Shown here: positions 38,850 to 39,169 of the stretch, piece after piece | Layout of the letters: every line of letters starts with the position of its first letter | Numbering within the stretch: position 1 is the first letter of the stretch | Assembly: GCA_964611095.1 (NCBI GenBank) | Contig: CAZSWJ010000013.1 | Location: forward strand, 1-39,169 | Length of the DNA: 39,169 bases | Direction: 5' to 3' | Origin: CAZKJL01 sp964611095 | GTDB lineage: Bacteria; Patescibacteriota; Gracilibacteria; Peribacterales; Peribacteraceae | Made by a program: the position numbers and the translations under genes | Notes under the pieces: model-generated | Told to the model about the DNA's origin: nothing | Databases searched by the model: none | What the model saw: only the letters and a program-made list of their open reading frames with translations

Positions 38850-38897
38850 TCGCCGGTTTTTCGAATCGCTTCGCGTCGCCTTGGAAAAATGCCGTAA

Positions 38898-38913
38898 CGC
38901 TTCACGTGAAGCG
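38898..38913. repeat. Perfect 16-bp palindrome
   Basis: CGCTTCACGTGAAGCG reads the same on both strands; it could be a dimeric protein site or part of a folded RNA. Confidence 0.7.
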
Positions 38914-38920
38914 GAGCGTG

Positions 38921-38965
38921 AAAAAGTCCACTGTTTGAGGCCCGCAGGCCGAGTTTGGACTTTTT
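38921..38965. repeat. 45-bp inverted repeat
   Basis: AAAAAGTCCA (38921-38930) and TGGACTTTTT (38956-38965) are perfect arms; the centre contains GGCCCGCAGGCC, an imperfect palindrome. The 3' arm ends in TTTTT, so a rightward transcript would have a terminator-like U run, and a leftward one also. Confidence 0.75.
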
Positions 38966-39020
38966 AGCGGAGCGAACGTAGAAGCGTAGGTCATTTTTCC
39001 ACGAGCGACTGTTTTCTTTG

Positions 39021-39049
39021 CCACTTTCTTTTGCGTCAAAAGAAAGTGG
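39021..39049. repeat. 12-bp hairpin just before the last gene
   Basis: CCACTTTCTTTT (39021-39032), loop GCGTC, AAAAGAAAGTGG (39038-39049). It ends 16 bp before ATG 39066 and overlaps the only possible Shine-Dalgarno (GGAGG, 39048-39052). Confidence 0.7.
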
Positions 39050-39065
39050 AGGAATATCAAGTAAC

Positions 39066-39169
39066 ATGTCGTTACCGCACGAAAAGGGCTACCATCTCCC
39101 CTCGAAGATGAACATCTTCACCTCTCTCTTCGGCCTCAAGCGCATTCCGTTCGTGCGCGACGTCCTCAC
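39066..39169 (+). CDS. Truncated gene at the window edge
   Basis: An open frame of 34 codons runs off the end of the window. It starts MSLPHEKGYHLPSKMNIFTS and continues with a leucine/arginine-rich stretch. GGAGG lies 13 nt before ATG, farther than usual. I cannot recognise a family from this fragment. Confidence 0.55.
   Translation, partial: MSLPHEKGYHLPSKMNIFTSLFGLKRIPFVRDVL

Larger units (their letters stand above)
38773..39065. other. Hairpin-dense non-coding block
   Basis: No gene is convincing in these 293 bases. Besides the stop-overlapping hairpin, four more perfect or near-perfect inverted repeats line up: 38831-38849, 38898-38913, 38921-38965 and 39021-39049. Base composition differs from the flanking genes, with long A and T runs. 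The block may be a repetitive element or a structured RNA. Confidence 0.6.

Noticed and set aside
38726..39067. 113-codon minus-strand open frame over the hairpin block
   Set aside because: It translates through palindromes and has no family features; more likely non-coding DNA.

Overview
This window looks like a compact, fairly GC-rich bacterial genome that uses the standard code: TGA works as an ordinary stop and no reading frame needs it as sense. I count 34 protein genes plus the 3' end of a tRNA-Ser. Genes abut or overlap, three convergent pairs share stop-codon bases, and most genes lack a Shine-Dalgarno sequence. The style (small intergenic gaps, many polytopic glycosyltransferases, many extended SDR sugar enzymes) would fit a larger-genome Patescibacteria/CPR lineage, but no phylogenetic marker is present and that placement is a low-confidence inference.

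Layout. 1-29: 3' end of tRNA-Ser. 168-1392: two divergent unknown genes, one with a weak LMW-phosphatase-like pattern. 1402-3726 (minus): S-adenosylhomocysteinase and a PfkB kinase that may act as adenosine kinase, a methyl-cycle salvage pair. 3848 to the right end: a long surface-glycan region. It supplies UDP-GlcA and UDP-GalA (3848-6128) and UDP-HexNAc uronate (13662-14933). It has seven extended-SDR enzymes, counting the UDP-GlcA epimerase, five DPM1/GT2-type transferases, one GtrA protein, and eight large multi-membrane proteins of the GT-C or GT39-like type. There are also two methyltransferases, an amine-oxidase/mutase-like flavoprotein, an SDR fusion paired with a GMC-type flavoprotein, and two AsnB-type amidotransferases. 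A small lipoprotein gene with a strong promoter and a coiled-coil/HhH protein interrupt it (9366-10383). The end (38773-39065) is a hairpin-dense non-coding block before a truncated last gene.

How it may work (inference): soluble enzymes make nucleotide sugars, GT2 enzymes load sugars onto polyprenyl phosphate, and the membrane transferases use those lipid-linked sugars outside the membrane to decorate a surface polymer or protein. Methylation, amidation and oxidation then diversify the sugars. No Wzx, Wzy, ABC exporter or initiating phosphoglycosyltransferase is visible here.

The two most unusual signals are not genes. (1) 20 of 34 start codons have a -10-like hexamer (TANNNT or CATACT) only 6-9 nt upstream, predicting leaderless mRNAs. 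Another 8 starts are coupled to the upstream stop (seven overlap it, one follows after 4 nt). (2) A family of short arrays made of degenerate 7-bp units (YYANYCG, typically four units then CC) sits in intergenic gaps, often as inverted pairs. One copy lies between a -10 box and its start codon, and one lies in frame inside a flavoprotein gene. A second, octameric family (CGMACTTY) occurs at two gaps.
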